From the NCBI RefSeq assembly GCF_000142905.1, contig NW_013657652.1:120600-184599 (forward strand): a stretch of DNA of 64,000 nucleotides, in the 5' to 3' direction. The notes under the pieces were generated by a model that saw nothing but the letters and a program-made list of their open reading frames with translations, was not told the origin of the DNA and searched no databases. A program made the translations under genes and the position numbers. Within the stretch, counting starts at the first letter, position 1. Each line of letters starts with the position of its first letter. The DNA comes from Thecamonas trahens ATCC 50062 (taxonomy: Eukaryota > Apusozoa > Apusomonadida > Apusomonadidae). This document shows positions 27,710 to 39,200 of this stretch, in pieces.

Positions 27710-28631
27710 CTGTCCTCGTCAAAGCATGGTTCCATGGGTTGACCATCACCCGTTGCCCTTGTGTGAGTCGCTTGCCTTGTCCCCGTCCCCCCAATCTTAC
27801 AAATTCAATCACCGCTGGGGAATTGGCCGCCCGAGCCCGCCGTCGCGGCCATGCCTCCCCGAGCCCACCACAGCGCCCACACCCACCACAGCGCCTTGCC
27901 GGCCCCATGTGTGGTGCGGTGCATTGCTGCGCCGTCTCTCATGGGTACGGTCTCGCCGGGGGTCCCGCCCTGCCCTCGCCGAGTCTCTCGCGAGTCGGTC
28001 AGGATGGCGAGTGCCAGCCAAAAATGCATACACAACCATCACGCTGCTGCAGGCTGCCTTGCCCAAGCACCCTTGCGGGGGCTATGGCCAAGGCACCGCG
28101 CACTGCAGCGAGACTGTGCATGTGTTGCAGCGTCTGCAGCGTCTCCCTATGCCCCTCCTTGCTGCCCCCCACTGTCCACGTACCTTGGAGAACATGATGT
28201 ATGTGTTGTCCGATTTCTAACGAGAAGGGATACCGCTTGTCACTCACTTTGAATTCAAACGCTGTCCGCAAAGTCAATCATTCGCAGTTCAACAACCGAG
28301 TTGCCACTTCAACCGAGTCTTAAATCCCCAACACTTTCGCCACGAAATTCCCTCCACCACCGCTACCACCGCCGCCACCACCATTCCCCACCAAAATTTG
28401 AATGTTTTGCCTTGGCGGCCCACTCGCGCCCCCCCCTCCGCCCCGCGCCACTCCGTTGGCTCTCCTTGCGCTCGCTCGCCCGCTCCACAGGCGGCGCCGG
28501 CAACACTGCTCACACCATCGCACACTTGGTACCACAGTTGAAGACGACCTTTGCGTGACGCTACACGCCTTGCTCTCCACCCGCCACCTTCTGCGCGCTG
28601 TTTGCCCCGAGTATCCCTCCGTCTGCAGACC
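27710..28631. other. Shared 5' region of divergent uL13 and coiled-coil genes
   Basis: About 920 bases, the longest non-gene stretch without repeats. It must contain the missing first exon and intron of uL13. GC content dips near 28180-28400. A C-rich run (28428-28445) precedes the plus-strand gene. Introns of ribosomal protein genes often host snoRNAs; I looked for C/D boxes by eye and could not make a convincing case. Confidence 0.5.
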
Positions 28632-31547
28632 ATGGACCGCCTCGCGCTGCAGGACCTTGTCGAGGGCCGCAACGAGTGGTGCAACATCCCGGACGTCATC
28701 CGCGAGACGTTCAAAGACTTTTCCGTTCTCATTACCAACCAGGCTGCCCAGATCCGTGCGCTCGATGAGACCATCGCCATTCTGCAGAAGCCTCGCAAGC
28801 GTGATGAGCGGCTCGTCCAGCTCGAGCACGACGTCGTCGAGATGTCCAAGCTCTCGTCGCGGAACCGCAACTCGATCGAGACCCTCCAGTCGCGGGTGGC
28901 ATCCAAAGCCGAGGCTGCCGAAGTCAACGACCGTCTTGCTGAGCTCAAGCGCTCGTTTGAAGCTCGGTTGCAGCAAAAGGCTGACACCATGCACGTCAAC
29001 ACCGCGCTCGCCTCGCGGGTCCCGCTCCGCCTCTTTGAGGAGCACATCGATGCACGGGTGACCCACGACCAGATGGCACTCGCCCTCGATTCGGCGCTCC
29101 GTGGCAAGGCCGAGTCGGCCGAGCTTGCTGCCCTCCGCTCGTCCGTCGACTCGCTTGCCGGCTCCAAAGTCAACGCCGACGATCTCGAGGAGATCCTTAA
29201 CCTCGCCCTCTCAGACCGCGCGCTCACCTCAGACCTCGCTGCCGTTGTCTCTGACATCAAGGCCGCACTCGATCGCAAGGCTGACGCCGCCACTCTCGCC
29301 GCTCAGCTCGCGTCCAAGGCCTCAGTCGACGACCTCGACCGGCTCGCGTCCGAAAAGGGTAACGCCGCCCAGCTCCTCGCCCTCCTCGAGCAAAAGGCCG
29401 ACGTGGCGTACGTCAACCAGGAACTGGCAGCCAAGGCCGACGACGCCGCGGTCTCACGCGCCCTTACCTCCAAGGCCTCGCGCGACGAGCTCGACGCCCA
29501 GCTTGCCAACAAGGTCGAGGCCGATGACGTCAACGGCCTCCTCAACAAGCATCTTGGCCAGGTCTCCGATGCTGTCGCCGCCTACAAGCGCGACGTCCAG
29601 GCCGGCCTCAAGGCCCGCGCCACCATTGCCCAGGTCAACGACATGTTTGCTCAGGTCTCCAAGGACTTTAACTCGCTCGTCCTCTCGCTCGACCTCAAGC
29701 TTGACCGCGCCGAGTTTGTCGACTCGCTCGAGCAGCGCGAGGAGGCGCTACGGTCCGCTGTCCACGACCGCGAGCTCGAGGTTGCCCACCACTCGGAGGC
29801 CATCAATGTCATCAATACCCAGCTGCTCCAGCTCTCGCGTGATTTGGGCAACAAGTCCGACTCGGCGACGCTCAACCGCGCCCTCGCCTCGTTCCGCGCA
29901 GATCTCAACGAGGCCATGGCAGAGACCAAGGCGCTCGTCGCCGAAAAGGCGTCGGAGCGCATGGTGGTCCAGGGCCTGTCCCGCAAGATGGAGCGCGCCG
30001 ACGTCGACGACTTGCTCGCCGCCAAGGCTGACATCAATGACGTCGCCCTCGAGCTGGCGCTCAAGGCCAACGTCGACGACATCGACGCCATGCTTCACGG
30101 CAAGGCTTCGACCGAGGCCGTCATCGAGCTGTCGCACGCCACCGCCGAGCTCCGCTCCGCCCTCGAGCTCAAGGCCAACAAGGCTGATGTCGCCGCACAG
30201 GTCTCGGCCAAGGCGTCGATGGAGGACCTCGCCAGCCTGCGCGCATCGATGCAGCGCCACGACGCCACCGCCGCCGCCGGCCGCGGCCTGCGCGGCTCGT
30301 CGCTTGGCGGAAGTGGTGTGGGCTCGTCAGGCGTCGGCTCGGCGCTCTCGGTCCTCGAGTCGGACGTCACCCGCCTCCGCCAGGCGCTGCTTGAAGTTCA
30401 GGCCGATGTCGAGGCCAAGGTTGACGCAACCGAGTTCCACTCGGAGCTGGCCGGCAAGGCCGATGTGGCCCATGTTGATGACGTCATTGCCGACGCCGTT
30501 GGCTCGCTCCGTGCGGCTCTCGATCTCAAGGCCTCGCTTGGCGAGCTCCAGTCCCTGCGGACTGACACCGTTGAGCTGGGTAACCAGCTCGTCTCGTCTA
30601 CCTCCGAGACGCAGAGCCTCATCACGTCCTCGCTCGACTCGCTCCGCTCCTCGCTCGACTCGATTGAGTCGCGGCTCGTCCGCAAGGCCGATGGCTCCGA
30701 CCTCGAGCAGGCCGTTGCACGGACAGCGGCCAAGACCGAAGTCGCCGACCTCGCAGCAGGCCTCCGCTCACTCGAATCGGCACTCGCTCGCAAGGCTGAC
30801 GCCAGCGAGACCAAGTCGGCGCTGGCGGCCAAGGTAGACCAGGCCCAGCTTGCTGCTGCACTCGATCCGCTGCCGACCCACGCTCAACTCCTCGATGGGC
30901 TCAACGCCAAGGTCGACCACGACGAGCTTGCCGCGCTCAAGGCCTTTGTCTCCGAGACAAAGCTCGACCGCAACGAGTGGCTGATGGAGAAGCAGGCTGC
31001 CGGAGGCAGCGGTCACTCGGCTCTCGCCCGCGATCCGCCGTCGTCGACCTCCCGCTACTCGGTCCTCCGCGAGCACCATCCCAACATTCCAGAGCGGTCA
31101 ACGGCGTCGATGCTTGCCTCGGCCGGCCGTGCCCACTCCTCGCGCGCCGCCACCAAGCCACACACATCGAAGCTCTCACTGGGAGTCACGCCGCTCGTCG
31201 ACGCCCGCACTTCGGCCCTTGGCCGCTCGCAGGCCGCCCATCAGGCCATGGCTGCCGGCGGCGGTGGGGAGCCGTCGTCCGAACTCCTCATCCACACCTC
31301 CCACAGACTCCAGCGGCTCCGCGGCGGCGCCGGCAGTCTGGCATCGTCGCCACGCTCCAGCAGTCGCCCGTTTGCCGGCCTCGCCACGCCGTCGACTACC
31401 GCCAACGACTCTTCGTATGCCTACATCCTCTCATCCGGCGAGGCCCGCCGCGACGCTGCTCCGGTCGACGGCGACACGCCACCGGGACAGCTCGACTCGT
31501 CGAACTTGGCGGTCTCGCAGAGCATGCGCCGCGACTTGCTCGCCTAG
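28632..31547 (+). CDS. Long periodic coiled-coil protein of unknown function
   Basis: 971 residues read from MDRLALQDLVEGRNEWCNIP; upstream in-frame ATG codons lie in leader. A distinct N-terminal ~70 residues precedes a rod of ~750 residues built from a recurrent pattern of the type KADxxxVxxxLxxK (for example LEQKADVAYVNQELAAKADD, ALTSKASRDELDAQLANKV, LALKANVDDIDAMLHGKAS). The spacing is roughly 14-18 residues, which suggests a regular fibrous or trimeric coiled coil rather than a simple heptad dimer. A Gly/Ser break lies at about 30270-30345. The last ~150 residues are disordered and Ser-rich. No family is recognised with certainty; a cytoskeletal or axonemal role would be a guess. Confidence 0.85.
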   Translation: MDRLALQDLVEGRNEWCNIPDVIRETFKDFSVLITNQAAQIRALDETIAILQKPRKRDERLVQLEHDVVEMSKLSSRNRNSIETLQSRVASKAEAAEVNDRLAELKRSFEARLQQKADTMHVNTALASRVPLRLFEEHIDARVTHDQMALALDSALRGKAESAELAALRSSVDSLAGSKVNADDLEEILNLALSDRALTSDLAAVVSDIKAALDRKADAATLAAQLASKASVDDLDRLASEKGNAAQLLALLEQKADVAYVNQELAAKADDAAVSRALTSKASRDELDAQLANKVEADDVNGLLNKHLGQVSDAVAAYKRDVQAGLKARATIAQVNDMFAQVSKDFNSLVLSLDLKLDRAEFVDSLEQREEALRSAVHDRELEVAHHSEAINVINTQLLQLSRDLGNKSDSATLNRALASFRADLNEAMAETKALVAEKASERMVVQGLSRKMERADVDDLLAAKADINDVALELALKANVDDIDAMLHGKASTEAVIELSHATAELRSALELKANKADVAAQVSAKASMEDLASLRASMQRHDATAAAGRGLRGSSLGGSGVGSSGVGSALSVLESDVTRLRQALLEVQADVEAKVDATEFHSELAGKADVAHVDDVIADAVGSLRAALDLKASLGELQSLRTDTVELGNQLVSSTSETQSLITSSLDSLRSSLDSIESRLVRKADGSDLEQAVARTAAKTEVADLAAGLRSLESALARKADASETKSALAAKVDQAQLAAALDPLPTHAQLLDGLNAKVDHDELAALKAFVSETKLDRNEWLMEKQAAGGSGHSALARDPPSSTSRYSVLREHHPNIPERSTASMLASAGRAHSSRAATKPHTSKLSLGVTPLVDARTSALGRSQAAHQAMAAGGGGEPSSELLIHTSHRLQRLRGGAGSLASSPRSSSRPFAGLATPSTTANDSSYAYILSSGEARRDAAPVDGDTPPGQLDSSNLAVSQSMRRDLLA

Positions 31548-31579
31548 TACCCTTTCTAAAACCTCATGTTTACAGCCCC

Positions 31580-32850
31580 TCACCCGAGCACCAGCGCGCA
31601 GCCGTCGCAGACCCGGATGCGGTCCGGCGCGTCGCGGATGATGGGCAACCGGTCGTGGCAGCATGTCGAGCAAAAGACCTCGCCACAGACCCGGCAGTGG
31701 TGCCTGCGCTTGAAAAAGGTAAAGCCGTCATGGCAGCCAAAGCAACTCGGCCGCTCCGAGTCCGAAACCCACCGCGGCCGCTTGCTCAGCTCGTCGGAGA
31801 GCTCTTGGACGCGCGCGTTGAGCGCCGCGACCTCTGCAGCGTGGGCCTCGTCGGCTGCCAGCCGCGCCGACCGCGCCGCAGCGAGGTCTTCATGCAAGTC
31901 CTGGACCTGCGACTCGAGCTTGGCAATGGCCACCATCGATTGCGCCGGAGACGGCGGGATGAGCGACGACGGCGTGAGGCCACCAGGCGTCCGTCCGATC
32001 ATGCTCCCACCGTCCGGGCCCGCCAACTCGCTCCGTAAGAGGCCGTCGCCGGCGCCAGCGCCGCCTACGCCCGACGAAGCCGCGGCAGCACCCGCCCCCA
32101 CACCTGCACCCTCATCCGCCCCCACGCCAGCACTGCCGCTCGCCTCGGTTCCGTGCGAGAGCTTGTACGATGACGCCAGAAGGTCGGTGAGGCGGAAGAA
32201 GAGGAAGCCGTCCTGGACAGCCTTGTCTTCGTCGGCGACGTGGACGACAAAACCCGCCTCGACAAGACGCTGCAGCAAGGTCACCGCAAACGCACGGGTC
32301 ATTTGACCCGAGCACAGCAGCGGCGACGGATCGCCGCGAGCCGCCGCCGCCGCCGCACGATCAGACTCGGCGCCGTAGTGCGCGACAACCCAGTCGACGG
32401 CCTCGGAAGCGACAAAGCACTCGTCGTACGACTTGAGATGGTAGCTCCGCGACTTGACCTCGATGCCGCCAACCAGGGCCATGCACAGCTCCTGCAGCTG
32501 CTCGCCATCGAGCGTCTGGATCTCGCGGGCAAGCGGCGAGAGCTCGTGGACCGAGCGCGACTTTGCAGCCGTAAGAGCGTTGATCCAGGCCTTGCGCGAT
32601 GCGTCCTTGTTTGCCCGCAGGTGGTAGGTCCGACCCGGAGTGACGATGTCGAAATAAAAGAACGGATCCATGCGCCAGGAGACCTCTTCCACAGAGTAGT
32701 TTTCCGACAGCACAATGGTGCCTGACGGCTCGCTCTTCTCGTCCTTGGCATACGTCAGGACGTTGTCCACCAGCGAGAAGTACCGCACCTTCCACGCAGA
32801 CAGCCGGTGCGGGCCCTTTTCTCCAGCAGTCCTGACACGGTGGTGGCCAT
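31580..32850 (-). CDS. PH-DEP-FYVE phosphoinositide-binding protein (apparent 1-base frameshift near start)
   Basis: The start is ATGGCCACCACC at 32850, giving MATTVSGLLEK, after which the frame must change at the T4 run 32817-32820 to continue GPHRLSAWKVRYFSLVD. One extra T would produce a textbook PH-domain start, so a lost homopolymer base is likely. Order on the ~423-residue protein: PH domain (1-105), DEP domain (about 125-225; CMALVGGIEVKSRSYHLKSY, ECFVASEAVDWVV, FLFFRL), a Gly/Ala-rich disordered linker, a coiled coil (about 320-360), then a C-terminal FYVE finger (about 365-423) with WVSDSERPSCFGC, RRHHCRVCGEVFC and RVCDGC. The FYVE motifs WxxD and RRHHCR predict PI3P binding on endosomes. 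The alternative upstream start at 33238 is rejected because it lies in leader and overlaps the neighbouring gene. Confidence 0.85.
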
Positions 32851-33119
32851 GGTATATGTGTGCGGGGGCGTGAGTGGTGAGAGGTGGCTTGCTTTGCCCC
32901 TCGACTCGGCTGGCGTGCGAGTTGCCTTTTCGGCATGCGCTGATTGCGCCACTGCGCGTCGACCACAGCGAGTGCTCGTTATTAGACAGCGATCGCAGAC
33001 GACTACGGACGATGTGTGGAGAGAACGAGTGGTGGGTGGCCTGGGCTGGCTGAAGTTGGCTGAGCATGGATGACTGGACGGTGGACGCGCGTGTGCGTGT
33101 GTCGAAGAGTGGCTCGATC

Positions 33120-34115
33120 CTAGGCTGGCTGATCTTGGTCGGCTGAAGCATCAAGGAGGAGGGCGGCAACATCAAAGTGCTCGGCATCGGTGGCAGCGGC
33201 TGCAGCGGCGAGAACGATGGCAATGTAGCCTGGGCCATCGATCCGGGGAAGCAGCGCAGCTACGACGTCAGAGTGGCCGTTAAGCGCGGCCTCTGTGAGC
33301 GCCTCGCCCCACACAGGCGACACTGGTCCAGGCAAAGGGCAATCGTCTCTGGCCAACAGTGCGGCAATGGTGCGATCGGCGCCATGTGCTGCCGCCATCA
33401 TCAGCGCCTGCTCCACCACTCGTTTGACATCCAAGGCAGACCGTGTCGCGGCGGCAGCAGTAACAGCCTCCACAACCTCTGCGGCATCAGCTGCAGCTGC
33501 AGCCCGAAGTGCTACCAGGTGCACCGGAGTGAGATGACTCTGTCCATCTGAAGCAAGTAGCGCACTCACAAAGGTGGCCAGGCCGGCTCGTGCCCCATCA
33601 ACCACGAGAGCATCCCAATCGCAGCCGATCCACGCCCCACCGTCCACCATCTCAGCCAGCACGCCATCGATCCACGCTAGCACATCTTTGGGCACGGCGC
33701 CTCCGCCAGCTGCGTCGACCAGGGCACGGGCAACATCGTCGGACGGTACATCCGAGTCGCCGGCTAGCTGGCACCACGCCCGCCGTGCTGCGGCCCACTC
33801 GTGCTCAGCCAGGCACCATCTCAGCCCCATCCCCGCTCGTGCAGCCGCGCGTCCCACCGGAGAGCCGAGGAGCACAGCGTGGACGCCCCTGCACGTCCTC
33901 GCCAGCGCCACCACATCTCGCGGCTCCAGGACGCCGACATCGTAGGCCAACGCATAGATGAGCTCCACTGGCAGCCACGAGCCTCCGATCACAGCCATGC
34001 CCTTTTCCAGACGCTGCCACGTCGTGTAGAGGTGAGGTGTAGCCGTCTCTGGTCGACCAAGGCTGCTCATGCTTTCCTCGACCAGATCTGCTGCACTTGA
34101 GAAGGCCAGACGCAA
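33120..34115 (-). CDS. F-box-like / ankyrin-repeat protein
   Basis: 331 residues. An F-box-like helix set sits at about 47-85 (LPVELIYALAYDVGVLEPRD then VVALARTCRGVHAVL), which would bind SKP1. The rest is alpha-helical with degenerate ankyrin-type repeats, clearest at WGEALTEAALNGHSDVVAAL and VVEQALMMAAAHGADRTIAA. A later start at MSSLGRPETATPHL (residue 16) is possible. It is likely a substrate receptor of an SCF ubiquitin ligase; the F-box assignment is weaker than the ankyrin assignment. Confidence 0.72.
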   Translation of the reverse strand: MRLAFSSAADLVEESMSSLGRPETATPHLYTTWQRLEKGMAVIGGSWLPVELIYALAYDVGVLEPRDVVALARTCRGVHAVLLGSPVGRAAARAGMGLRWCLAEHEWAAARRAWCQLAGDSDVPSDDVARALVDAAGGGAVPKDVLAWIDGVLAEMVDGGAWIGCDWDALVVDGARAGLATFVSALLASDGQSHLTPVHLVALRAAAAADAAEVVEAVTAAAATRSALDVKRVVEQALMMAAAHGADRTIAALLARDDCPLPGPVSPVWGEALTEAALNGHSDVVAALLPRIDGPGYIAIVLAAAAAATDAEHFDVAALLLDASADQDQPA

Positions 34116-34240
34116 TGGTCGTGACTTACGCCGTCTCCCCCCAACTCAAACAGTAGGGCTGGGCTCGGTGTATGCAGTCCGCGGCCCGTGATCAACTCAG
34201 TAGCTCGTCCGCGGTATCGATCGTGCCGCCCCCCCTCTGC

Positions 34241-34280
34241 GCGAGTTGGCGCGAGTTGGCGCGAGTTGGTACGAGTTGGC
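34241..34280. repeat. 10-base tandem repeat (unit GCGAGTTGGC), four copies
   Basis: GCGAGTTGGC is repeated four times, the last with TACGAGTTGGC. It lies upstream of the elongase, and if the upstream ATG at 34246 were used it would be translated. Confidence 0.9.
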
Positions 34281-34383
34281 GGTCACGGCGGCAGTAGTGG
34301 AGGCAGCGCCGGAAGCAAGAGCTGCGACAGCGGTGAGCGAGGCAGACACAACTCCAAGCCCTGCAGTAACGGAGGACACCAAC

Positions 34384-35357
34384 ATGAGCATATGGTTGGT
34401 GTTGGAGCAGTGGGAGGCATGGGCTCGGTCGGGAGGCTCGTTCAGTTGGGAGTCTGACGCGGTGGCCCTGCTGTGGCAGTACGACCACATCTACGTCGCT
34501 GCCGCCATCGCCTACATCCCGGTTGTTTTTGGTCTGCAGGCGTACATGGCCGATCGCCCACCGCTCTCTCTCAAGCCGCTGCTTATTATGTGGAACTTTG
34601 TCCTCGCTATCTTCTCCATCGTCGCTGCGGTCCAGCTCATCCCCATCCTCCTCATGCTGGTACGCCTCCCTGCATCTCTCCCCCCCCTCGCTCATCTCTC
34701 ACCATATGATGATACGCACTCACTCTTTCCCCCTTACCTCTGCTCCAGCTTCTTCGCGATGGCTTCCTTAACTCGGTGTGTGAGACGGCGCACTACGATC
34801 TGCCGTCGTCGTGGTGGGTCTACCTCTTCGGCCTCTCCAAGATTGCCGAGTTTGTGGACACCATCCTGCTTGCGCTACGGAAGAAGCCGATCATCTTGCT
34901 ACACTGGTACCACCACATCTGCACCCACCTATTTACCTGGCTGTGGCAGGTGACGACGTACAAGACTAACGGGTCCGGCTACTGGTTTGCCACCATGAAC
35001 GTCGCCGTCCACTCGTTCATGTACACATACTACGGCCTCACCGCCATGGGCCACTACCGGACCATGGCCAAGCTCAAGCTCAACATGGTTCTCACCCTCA
35101 CTCAGCTGACCCAGATGGTCATGGGTATTGTGGTTCTGTTTGCCATGCGCTCCTGTCCGTCGGTCCAGCCGTGGTCGTTCTACATCGGCCTTGGGATGTA
35201 CTTTTCTTACTTTCTTCTCTTTGCCAAGCTCTTCCTCGACAAGTACATCTCGCCGCCGCCTAAGCGCTCGCTCCGCAGAGCCTCGCAGGAGACCCAAGAC
35301 CCTATCGTGCTTGCTGCCTCTCCGACCTCGCCCATCGCCCGCATCAAGACCGACTAA
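34384..35357 (+). CDS. ELO-family very-long-chain fatty acid elongase (3-ketoacyl-CoA synthase)
   Basis: Two exons, 34384-34659 and 34749-35357, with an 89-base GTACGC...CCAG intron joining LLIML-type sequence to LRDGFLNSVCETAHYD in frame. The product is about 294 residues from MSIWLVLEQWEAWARSGG; an in-frame ATG at 34246 would add 46 disordered residues. All ELO signatures are present: KIAEFVDT, the catalytic histidine box HWYHH, NVAVHSFMYTYY and TLTQLTQMVMG. Several TM helices and a basic cytosolic C-terminus (KRSLRRASQET) fit an ER enzyme that condenses malonyl-CoA with long acyl-CoA. Confidence 0.95.
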
Positions 35358-36247
35358 CCGGCTATCGCGCACCGGCGGCCTCCCCCCTGTCTTCTTTCCT
35401 GGGCCAATAATAATCACATTCCCCGCCAATGCCCCCCCCCCCCCCCCCCCCCGCCCCTCTCGCGCCGATCCGCAACTCATGATCGTCCCCACACTAGCAG
35501 CTCAAGTCAGCCATGTCCACGCCATCATGCCTTACATTGAGGCCAATCAATCAGTGAGCAAAATGTGACCAAGAGACGGCAGGCAACCCCACCGCCAAGT
35601 CCCAGCTAGCACTCGCCCTTGCCCTCCCGACTGCTACAGACTGCCGTACTCTTCTCCTCCCCCCCCCCCANNNNNNNNNNNNNNNNNNNNNNNNNNNNNN
35701 NNNNNNNNNNNNNNNNNNNNNNNNNNNNNNNNNNNNNNNNNNNNNNNNNNNNNNNNNNNNNNNNNNNNNNNNNNNNNNNNNNNNNNNNNNNNNNNNNNNN
35801 NNNNNNNNNNNNNNNNNNNNNNNNNNNNNNNNNNNNNNNNNNNNNNNNNNNNNNNNNNNNNNNNNNNNNNNNNNNNNNNNNNNNNNNNNNNNNNNNNNNN
35901 NNNNNNNNNNNNNNNNNNNNNNNNNNNNNNNNNNNNNNNNNNNNNNNNNNNNNNNNNNNNNNNNNNNNNNNNNNNNNNNNNNNNNNNNNNNNNNNNNNNN
36001 NNNNNNNNNNNNNNNNNNNNNNNNNNNNNNNNNNNNNNNNNNNNNNNNNNNNNNNNNNNNNNNNNNNNNNNNNNNNNNNNNNNNNNNNNNNNNNNNNNNN
36101 NNNNNNNNNNNNNNNNNNNNNNNNNNNNNNNNNNNNNNNNNNNNNNNNNTAGATCCATAAACTATCCCCACTCACCCCCCCCCTCGTCCTCTCCGTCCCT
36201 CTCGCGCTCCCTCTCGTCATCCTGCTCGCGCCCCTCCTGGTGTGCAG
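35358..36247. other. Intergenic region with poly-C tracts and assembly gap (N 35671-36149)
   Basis: A poly-C run lies at 35431-35452. C runs also border both sides of a 479-base block of N (35661-35669, and 36173-36183), so the gap probably reflects an unsequenceable C tract or repeat. The 5' exon of the downstream RasGEF gene is expected in or near this gap. Any ORF called through the N block is meaningless. Confidence 0.95.
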
Positions 36248-39200
36248 AGGACGGAAAAGAATGGGTGGTCGCCTACTATGACTGCGTCGGCGACCAAGAG
36301 GACGAGCTCTCTTTCTCGGCTGGTGATGTGATTCTGGTGCTGGAAAAAGTCGATGATGACTGGTGGACAGGCATGGTCGCCTCTACTCCGGGTGCTAATG
36401 ATGCTCCCTCGGCCGTCGGCCTCTTCCCGGCCTCGTACGTTGGCCCGTATGTTGAGCCTGAAGTGCCAGCTGCTGCTCCCCAGCCAGTGCCCGAGCCGAC
36501 TGCTGCTCCCGAGCCAGTGCCCGAGCCAGTGCCCGAGCCAGTGCCCGATCCAGCTGCCATCCCCGTCCTCGAGCCTGCTACCCCTGCGGCCGATCCGGCT
36601 CCTCCTGCGGCCGATCCGGCTCCTCCTGCGGCCGATCCGGCTCCCCCTGCTGCCGATCCGGCCCCCCCTGCTCTGCCGGACATGTCGGATCTCGATGCAC
36701 TCGACGCAATGATGTCGACCGAGGACATGCCGCCACCGCCACCGCCGGACACGTCGGATCTCGACGGGCTGCTGCCGCCGGACGTGCCCGACGAACTGGA
36801 CGAGTTTATGCCGCCGCCGCCGGACATGACCGACCTCGCCAACCCGATCGATCTACCGCCTCCGCCGGTCATCTCAAACTACGGTGTCGAGACTCAGGTC
36901 ACGATTCCGGACGTGCTGCCGGCAGACATTCCGCGGGTGCAGACGATGATGATTGATCCGTCGGTGACGAGCGGTATGGCGCTGGTCGCGGAGCCTGTGG
37001 CACGCAAGGCGCGCAAGTACCGATTCGAGCCGCTCCGTGGCCGGCCCATCCCGCCGCCACCGCCACATGTCGACCCTTCGTACCGGCCGCGTAAGATCCG
37101 CGGCGTGGTCCGCAAGCGCGCCAAGGGCTTCCCCATCGTCAAGGAGCCGTCATTCCTTCGCACTGCCCTCACCGATGTCGACGGGCCGGAGCTCCCGACC
37201 GAGCCGATGTGCATGGTTGTCTCTGGCGACTCGGCCTTTTCGTTCTCAGTCTACCTCAACACGCTCTTTGACTCGTACGAGCTCGGCGAGGCGGTGCCGT
37301 CGCCGCACGCCGCGCCGCTCATGCCGGCGCCGTTGTCGTGCTTCCAGATCTACCCGAGCGAGGTGGACGACCTCAAGGACGAGCCCGAGCCCGAGCCCGA
37401 GGCCGCCGACGCCTCCGAGCCGCAGGGCGACGACGACTCGCTCTCGGCCCTTCCGCCGCAGGAGACCATTGACAGCGCTGGACCATCATCACCGGTCGGG
37501 CCGCCGCTCCTCGACGAGCGCGGCTCGCTCGCGCTCACGGGCCCGCTCTCGCTCGAGTCGCTCGCCGCACGCGCCTCCGAGGCCCAGGAGCGCGCCGCGC
37601 GAAAGTACCGCGCTGGCGCCGTCGTCGGCGCAGTCGATCCGCAGCAGGCCGCCGCCTACTCGCCACTTGCTGCCGCACATTCGCGCTTTCTCCTTGCCAA
37701 CGACGCGCCGTCGACGTCCAAACCCATGGGCCTCGCTGTTTTTGTCCCGTGCACCGCGTCACGGACCACCATTCGCCTCTTTCCGTCGTCGCCGGTCGCC
37801 GAGGCCCATGCCCTTGTCTGCCGCACTTTCCGAGTCAAGGATCCGGACGCTGTTGGCCTCGCGGCTGTCCAGGACGGACGGATGGCGTGGCTGCCGATGG
37901 ATGCGACGCTTGTCGACGCCGGCGTCCGTCCCGGCGACCAGCTCAACCTCATGCTCCGCGAGCGCATCGGCTCCATCCGTGTCGTCATGGTCCACGAGGC
38001 CAGCGCCGCCGTCCACCTCTGGTTCGACCACCGGACCACCGTTGCTGCCGCCCTAGAGGCTGTCCGCGAGCAGGCCATCGGCATCTCGCCCGGCGAGCTT
38101 GTCGACTATGGCCTCTTTCTCAACGGCGAGTTTGTGTTCATGGAACCGGAGCGGACGCTCTCCTCGTACGAGCTCTTCACCTCGGACACGCTCGAGTTCC
38201 GGCGGTTTGACTCGTGGCCGCCGCCACCGTCGGTGCACAAGCCGCTGCTCCTCAAGATTGACATCGACATTCCAGGCCAGTCGGGCGCAACCAAGCTCCG
38301 CTTCGACCGCGGCCACTCGGTTGGCGCCATGCTCCTCATCATTGCCCGCAAGTTCCGCGTCGCCTCGCTCCGCCACCATGGCCTCTTTGTCGCGCCATCC
38401 GAGTCGCACCCGGGCTATTGGCTCAACCCGTACTCGCGGCTCTCGACCTATCGCCTCTCGCTCAAGAAGCGTATTTCCTTCCGCCCACGCTTTGCCCCGC
38501 TTCGCGTCGCCCTCGCCAACGACCTTGTGCTGGAGGCCGCTGTCCCACCTGACATCACCGTGCTCGAGGTCGAGAACATGATTCGCAAGTCGGAGCTCCT
38601 GCCCATGCCGCCCGGCCGCTCGCACTCGATGTTCCTTCCCATCTCGCACAACAAGTGGGACTCACCGATCACCATCACCTCGGCGCTCTCCTCGCTCCAG
38701 CTCGCCCCGCACGAGTACCTTACCTACGCGTGCACCCCGTTCTCCATTTCTATCCGCTCCGTCGCCTCGGGTGAGACCGTTGAGACTAAGGTCTCGCCGA
38801 CCTGGCCGGCGCTGCGGGTGGTCCAGTACGCGGCCCGCGTTTTTGGCGAGGCCTCGCCGCAGCACCTGTACCTCTCTACAGGCGACTCGGAGTTCCTCCC
38901 GTTCGAGGCGACCCTGGCCGAGCTCGGTGTCACACATGGCACCGTTGTCGACGTTCAGGTGTTCCCGTCCGACGTCATCGCAGCACACTGCGACCCACCG
39001 CCAGCCCCGCGCTCGCGCAACGACGTCAACATCTGGCACGAGCCGCAAGACTCGGAGGACAACATTCTGTTTGCCGAAGCCAAGTCTGCAGACACTGGCC
39101 TGCCCGAGATCGAGGCTGCGTCGCTCAACAAGCTCGTCGAGCGGCTGACCTACCCCGACTCGCACGACATCAAGTTCCAGGACGCCTTTCTCCTCACCTT

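Noticed and set aside
27999-28277. Minus-strand 92-residue ORF and other short ORFs between uL13 and the rod protein
   Set aside because: No domain, no consistent codon bias, overlapping alternatives on both strands; the area is more likely promoter and uL13 first intron.
33073-33238. N-terminal extension of the PH-DEP-FYVE protein from 33238
   Set aside because: Runs through leader sequence and into the 3' end of the F-box/ankyrin gene; the MATTVSGLLEK start fits the PH fold.
35551-36220. ORFs reading through the N block
   Set aside because: They translate unknown bases and carry no information.
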